Source: Pseudomonadota bacterium
GTDB lineage: Bacteria; Pseudomonadota; Alphaproteobacteria; Rhizobiales; Devosiaceae
Direction: 5' to 3'
DNA length: 10,556 nucleotides
NCBI GenBank assembly: GCA_023415605.1
Contig: JAEZKB010000019.1
Coordinates: forward strand, 1 to 10,556
Of the stretch, positions 7,255 to 10,556 are shown in pieces. A model generated the notes under the pieces. The model saw only the letters and a program-made list of their open reading frames with translations, was not told the origin of the DNA and searched no databases. The translations under genes were made by a program, and so were the position numbers. Within the stretch, counting starts at the first letter, position 1; every line of letters starts with the position of its first letter.

Positions 7255-8235
7255 ATGATCCGGACATTGCTGACGACCACCGCCTTGACCGCCCTGCTCG
7301 TTGGCGGCGCCATGGCACAAGAAGCGACCACCACTACGGCGACGCCCGCCCCAGGCACGCTGAACTCCTACACCGCCACCGACAGTGACAACCTCGCCAC
7401 CGAAATCATCGGCAAGCAGGTCTACTCGTCCACTGCCGAGGATGCCGAGCATATCGGCGACATCAACAACCTCGTGGTTGGCGATGCCGGTGAAGTCCAG
7501 GCCGTGGTGATCGGCGTCGGTGGCTTCCTCGGCATTGGCGAAAAGAACGTCGCGGTATCGATGGACGACCTCGAATTCGTGACCGCTGCCGACAACACCG
7601 AGCGCTATGTCCTCAACACCACCAAGGAAGCGCTGAACTCGGCGCCGGAATTCGAGTGGCAGGACGATCAGCCGACGGATACCGCGGCCACCAATGACGC
7701 CATGGCGCCTAATGATGCGATGGCTCCGGCCGCCAACAGCACCGATACGGCTGCTGCGACGACCACTGCCCCGGCTGACAACGCCATGGCTCCGGCCGAT
7801 GACACCGCCACTGGCGCGGTGAGCTCGACCGACACTGCGGCGACCCCGGCTGCTCCGGGCGCCATGGACCCGCTGAACCGTGAAGGCACCACTGACTTCG
7901 ACGAAGCGCAGCTGACTGCCGATGAACTCGAAGGCATCAATGTCTACGGCACCAACGATGAGCATATCGGCACCATCGGTGACCTTGCGCTCAACGAAGA
8001 TGGTTCGGTCGACGCGCTGATCATCGACTTCGGCGGCTTCCTGGGCATCGGCACCAAGCCGGTGGCCGTGGCCTTCGAGAACCTCGACTTCCTGGCCGAC
8101 CCCAACAACAACCGTTCGCTGGTGCTTCCGATCACCCGCGAGCAGATGGAAGCCGCGCCGGCCTTCAACGAAGACACCTACGCCGCTGAGCGCGACACCC
8201 AGCGCATCACCGTGGGCGCCAATACGCAATCGTAA
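7255..8235 (+). CDS. Secreted protein with two PRC-barrel domains
   Basis: The 326-residue protein begins with a clear Sec signal peptide (MIRTLLTTTALTALLVGG, probable cleavage after AMA at about residue 21), so it acts in the periplasm or outside. Two PRC-barrel-like domains follow, at about 46-133 and 222-305. Each contains GGFLGIG (89-95 and 260-266) followed by K and a VAV strand, showing that they arose by duplication. They are joined by a low-complexity Ala/Thr/Asp/Asn linker (about 138-210) with NDAMAP-type repeats. PRC-barrel domains mediate RNA or protein contacts in some families, but this exported type has no known biochemical role. The start is ATG 7255, with GGAGA at 7245-7249; the GTG 12 bases upstream would spoil the signal peptide. 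Expression is probably stress-dependent (EcfG promoter at 7139), and a strong terminator follows the stop. Confidence 0.85.
   Translation: MIRTLLTTTALTALLVGGAMAQEATTTTATPAPGTLNSYTATDSDNLATEIIGKQVYSSTAEDAEHIGDINNLVVGDAGEVQAVVIGVGGFLGIGEKNVAVSMDDLEFVTAADNTERYVLNTTKEALNSAPEFEWQDDQPTDTAATNDAMAPNDAMAPAANSTDTAAATTTAPADNAMAPADDTATGAVSSTDTAATPAAPGAMDPLNREGTTDFDEAQLTADELEGINVYGTNDEHIGTIGDLALNEDGSVDALIIDFGGFLGIGTKPVAVAFENLDFLADPNNNRSLVLPITREQMEAAPAFNEDTYAAERDTQRITVGANTQS
7693..7794 (+). repeat. Imperfect 18-bp repeats encoding NDAMAP in the PRC-barrel linker
   Basis: Units at 7693-7710 and 7711-7728 are tandem and encode NDAMAP twice. A third unit at 7777-7794 encodes DNAMAP. They lie in the flexible linker between the two PRC-barrel domains, so unit number could vary between strains. 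Confidence 0.7.
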
Positions 8236-8258
8236 GGTTGCACGATCCCAAACGCGAA

Positions 8259-8284
8259 AGGCCCGCCACCAGGCGGGCCTTTTT
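8259..8284 (+). terminator. Rho-independent terminator after the PRC-barrel gene
   Basis: AGGCCCGCC (8259-8267) pairs perfectly with GGCGGGCCT (8272-8280) around an ACCA loop and is followed by a run of five T (8280-8284). It lies between two convergent genes. On the minus strand the same stem is followed by only TTTC, so it may also terminate the fliI-fliJ transcript, but less strongly. Confidence 0.88.
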
Positions 8285-8313
8285 CATTTAGCGTAAGGAG
8301 TTGATGCGATGCG

Positions 8314-8727
8314 TTAGGAGCGCATGTGGCGCAGACGGGCGATCTCGTCGTAGCCGTCCTGCTCGATCTTGTTCTGCTCTGCCTGCTCGCGGCTGTGCTC
8401 GCGCTGGTCCAGCAGCTCGACCTTCTTGAGGTCCTCGACCGCCTCGGCCAGCGCATCCTGCGCCGCCTCGAGCTTGTCTTTCATATCGTTGGCCGAATTG
8501 AGCAGGTTGTCGCGGCGCGCGATGGCCGCCTTGGCGAAGGTCGAATAGGCGAAGTGCGCCACATCCGAAATGCCCGTTTTCTGCTGTTCGATTTCGATCT
8601 GCTGATCGAGTTCGGACGCCATCCGTTCGAAGTCCGCGATCATCATCTCGATCTGCGTGACCTGTCGGCGCTTCTCGTCCACCTGGAACTTCTTGAGCCG
8701 GATCAGGCTCTCGCTGCGCGACTTCAT
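8314..8727 (-). CDS. fliJ: Flagellar export protein FliJ
   Basis: FliJ is the small coiled-coil stalk protein of the flagellar export ATPase. It sits in the centre of the FliI hexamer and contacts FlhA, and it helps with chaperone recycling. The 137 residues are almost wholly helical and charged with no proline, giving two long antiparallel coiled-coil segments (about 1-60 and 65-125). The N-terminus MKSRSESLIRLKKFQVDEKRR is typical of alphaproteobacterial FliJ. The start is ATG 8727, with AGGAG at 8736-8740; a GTG three codons upstream (8736) overlaps that site and is unlikely. The gene lies 24 bases after fliI in the same operon and converges on the PRC-barrel gene. Confidence 0.9.
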   Translation of the reverse strand: MKSRSESLIRLKKFQVDEKRRQVTQIEMMIADFERMASELDQQIEIEQQKTGISDVAHFAYSTFAKAAIARRDNLLNSANDMKDKLEAAQDALAEAVEDLKKVELLDQREHSREQAEQNKIEQDGYDEIARLRHMRS

Positions 8728-8751
8728 GACTTGCACTCCTTACACATCAAG

Positions 8752-10089
8752 TCAGGCACTTTTCTGGTCCGCGCCCGCCTGCCCAACGATGGCCTCCAGC
8801 ATCTGATAGCCGTCGGCAATCGAAGTCGTCTCTTCCCGTTGCTGCGTGAGGAAAGCCTCCAGCGCCGGGTTGATGGCGATCGCGCGGTCCACCTTCGGAT
8901 CCGATCCCTTCCGGTAAGCCCCCAGCCGGATCAGTTCCTCCATGTCCGCATAGATGGACATGAGTTCACGGGCCTTTGCCAGGGTCGGTCTGAACGAGAC
9001 CGGTACGCACCCGGGCATGGTCCGCGAGATGGACCGGAGCACGTTGACGGCGGGATATCGTCCCCGCTCGGCAATTGAGCGCTCCATTACGATGTGCCCG
9101 TCGAGGATACCGCGCACGGCATCCGCAATGGGCTCATTGTGATCATCACCTTCAACCAAAACGGTAAATAGACCGGTAACGGACCCGGAATTCACGAGGC
9201 CGGGCCCTGCTCTTTCGAGCAGACGCGGCAGTTCGGTGAAAACCGTCGGCGGATAACCCTTGGCAGTCGGCGGTTCGCCGATCGCCAGCCCGATCTCGCG
9301 CTGCGCCATGGCGAAGCGGGTGAGGCTGTCCATCATGCAGAGCACGCGCTTGCCCTGGTCGCGGAAATACTCGCAGAGCGCCACCGTGAGATAGGCGGCC
9401 TGCCGCCGCATCAGCGCCGCCTCGTCGGAGGTGGCGACGACCACGATGGCGCGCTTCAGCCCCTCTTCGCCCAGATATTCCTGCACGAACTCCTGCACTT
9501 CGCGACCGCGCTCGCCGATGAGCCCGATCACCGCGACATCGACCTCGGCATTGCGCGTCAGCATCGACATCAGCACCGATTTGCCCACGCCCGAGCCGGC
9601 GAAGATGCCCATGCGCTGCCCATCGCACATGGTGATGAAGGTGTTGAGCGTCCGCACCCCCATGTCGATGGGATCACCCACGCGGGCCCGCTCATGCGCC
9701 GGCAGCGGCGTCTGCCGCAGCGGATAGGCCAGCGCCCCCCGCGCGATCGGCCCGAGCCCGTCGATGGCATCGCCATTGGCATTGACCACGCGCCCTAGCC
9801 AGCTCTCGGAGGGATAGACCGCCCCGTCCGTCGACTGGAACACCGCGCGGCAGCCGAGGCGCACGCCGGTCAATGGACCGAACGGTAAACACAATGCATG
9901 GCCATCGCGGAAACCGATGATCTCGGAAGCGAGGTTCTGCCCGCCAGTGGTCTCGATGACCACCCGGCCGCCGACGCGCAGCTCGCGCACCGGGCCCACG
10001 ACTTCGATCAGCAGGCCCTGCACCGTCTTAACGCGGCCGAACACTTCGACCTCATCGATGGCGTCAATGGCTGCCGTAAGTGCTTTCAC
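8752..10089 (-). CDS. fliI: Flagellum-specific ATP synthase FliI (export ATPase)
   Basis: FliI hydrolyses ATP at the cytoplasmic face of the flagellar type III export apparatus to help unfold and deliver substrates. It forms a hexamer with FliJ in the centre and FliH as regulator. The 445-residue protein has an N-terminal beta-barrel domain (about 15-95), then an F1-beta-like catalytic domain with Walker A AGSGVGKS (164-171), IGERGREV (191-198), Walker B RVLCMMDSLTRFA (248-260) and the alpha/beta ATPase signature PAVNVLRSIS (346-355). The C-terminal part is helical. All catalytic motifs are intact and the length is typical. The start is GTG at 10089, with GAGG at 10098-10101. It is the first gene of fliI-fliJ and is transcribed divergently from ctrA. 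Confidence 0.96.
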   Translation of the reverse strand: MKALTAAIDAIDEVEVFGRVKTVQGLLIEVVGPVRELRVGGRVVIETTGGQNLASEIIGFRDGHALCLPFGPLTGVRLGCRAVFQSTDGAVYPSESWLGRVVNANGDAIDGLGPIARGALAYPLRQTPLPAHERARVGDPIDMGVRTLNTFITMCDGQRMGIFAGSGVGKSVLMSMLTRNAEVDVAVIGLIGERGREVQEFVQEYLGEEGLKRAIVVVATSDEAALMRRQAAYLTVALCEYFRDQGKRVLCMMDSLTRFAMAQREIGLAIGEPPTAKGYPPTVFTELPRLLERAGPGLVNSGSVTGLFTVLVEGDDHNEPIADAVRGILDGHIVMERSIAERGRYPAVNVLRSISRTMPGCVPVSFRPTLAKARELMSIYADMEELIRLGAYRKGSDPKVDRAIAINPALEAFLTQQREETTSIADGYQMLEAIVGQAGADQKSA

Positions 10090-10134
10090 CGGCTTTTCCT
10101 CAGTCGAATCGCGCGATTTCAGAGTAACCGAACG

Positions 10135-10152
10135 TTAAGCAAAATGCGTTAA
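10135..10152 (-). promoter_or_regulatory. Candidate CtrA half-sites upstream of fliI
   Basis: On the minus strand TTAAC occurs twice, starting 14 bases apart, 46-64 bases upstream of the fliI GTG. TTAAC is the CtrA half-site, but the spacing is not the usual TTAA-N7-TTAA, so binding would be through separate half-sites. Position relative to an early flagellar gene fits CtrA activation. Confidence 0.4.
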
Positions 10153-10402
10153 CCAAGGGCCCTGATACCGCTCCGCGAGCCACTTCCGCGTTCGAGCTCC
10201 GTTACTCCCCCAAAGCTTGCAATTCCCTGAGTCACCAGAGTCGGTTACAGGGCTTTCTTAATCCATTTTCTTAACAAAAATTCATCCAGATTTTTGAGGT
10301 AGATCAACGACTTAAGATATATCGATGGTATGATCTGTTGCATCTTGCGGATCAGAATTAAACTTTGTTAACTAATTGCGCTTAGGTTTGAGTCATATCC
10401 AG

Positions 10403-10420
10403 TAGGGTTCGGTTAGGGTT
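10403..10420 (+). repeat. TAGGGTT direct repeat in the ctrA leader
   Basis: TAGGGTT occurs at 10403-10409 and 10414-10420, an 11-base period close to one helical turn. Related TTAGG words flank it at 10382 and 10453. Such phased repeats can be regulator binding sites, but none is identified. Confidence 0.35.
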
Positions 10421-10479
10421 GAGGCCGGAAAAAACGCTTCAGCCGGTTCCAGTTAGGAACGTGGTTTAAGGGGAATGGC

Positions 10480-10556
10480 ATGCGTGTACTCTTGATTGAG
10501 GACGATAGCGCGACGGCGCAGAGCATCGAGCTGATGCTTAAATCCGAGAGTTTCAA
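10480..10556 (+). CDS. ctrA: Cell cycle response regulator CtrA (N-terminal part only)
   Basis: CtrA is the essential OmpR-type response regulator of alphaproteobacteria that controls cell division, DNA methylation and early flagellar genes; in some species it also blocks replication initiation. Only 25 codons are present before the window ends. They read MRVLLIEDDS followed by ATAQSIELMLKSESF, which is the near-invariant CtrA N-terminus as I know it, with the acidic pocket residues E7, D8 and D9 of the receiver domain. The phosphorylated aspartate and DNA-binding domain lie beyond the edge. The start is ATG 10480, with AAGGGGAA upstream at about 10468-10475. It is divergent from fliI. Confidence 0.92.
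   Translation, partial: MRVLLIEDDSATAQSIELMLKSESF

Larger units (their letters stand above)
10090..10479. promoter_or_regulatory. Divergent fliI / ctrA regulatory region
   Basis: This 390-base stretch has no gene and is richer in A and T than the rest, especially 10255-10385. It holds four GANTC sites, the CcrM methylation target: GAATC 10106-10110 and GAGTC at 10229-10233, 10238-10242 and 10390-10394. TTAA elements occur in pairs at 10135/10149, 10258/10271 and 10358/10368. These recall CtrA sites, but the gaps are 10, 9 and 6 bases, not the canonical 7. A possible sigma-70 promoter for ctrA is TTGAGG (10294-10299), an 18-base spacer and TATATC (10318-10323). In Caulobacter, ctrA is controlled by CcrM methylation, GcrA and CtrA itself, and fliI-fliJ is an early flagellar operon; a similar arrangement here is inferred. 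Confidence 0.65.

Noticed and set aside
10456..10481. GGAAC at 10456 as a second EcfG promoter in front of ctrA.
   Set aside because: No CGTT follows at 16 or 17 bases, and the start codon would lie inside the promoter.

Overview
The window comes from a GC-rich alphaproteobacterium, most likely Hyphomicrobiales and possibly Devosia-like. This rests on the Caulobacter-type order fliH-fliN-flbD, an FlbD-type sigma-54 activator, a CtrA response regulator divergent from fliI-fliJ, GANTC (CcrM) sites in the ctrA upstream region, and an EcfG-type general stress promoter. The genus is a guess; the class is well supported.

Layout. (1) 1-3953, plus strand: the end of a probable fliH, then fliN, flbD and flhA, tightly spaced and very likely one operon. 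Their products are a C-ring subunit, the transcription factor that couples flagellar assembly to late gene expression, and the export gate. (2) 3865-8235: a non-flagellar block. It holds a minus-strand polytopic membrane protein that overlaps the flhA 3' end, a divergent zinc-ribbon metallopeptidase-like protein, a two-TM anchored protein of unknown function with an apparent frameshift, a stretch with two strong hairpins, and a secreted two-domain PRC-barrel protein behind a very good EcfG promoter. (3) 8314-10089, minus strand: fliI-fliJ, the flagellar export ATPase and its cytoplasmic partner. (4) 10090-10479: a regulatory region relatively rich in AT, with four GANTC sites and several TTAAC elements. 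It leads into ctrA, of which only the first 25 codons are present.

How the genes work together. FliI, FliJ, FliH and FlhA form the ATPase and gate of the flagellar type III export apparatus, and FliN is part of the switch and sorting platform beneath it. In Caulobacter, CtrA starts the flagellar cascade and FlbD runs its sigma-54-dependent later tiers, so the window holds both regulators beside structural genes. The middle block shows no link to motility. Its most informative features are the stress promoter and structured leader of the PRC-barrel gene, and the gene at 6308, whose natural C-terminus lies in another frame.
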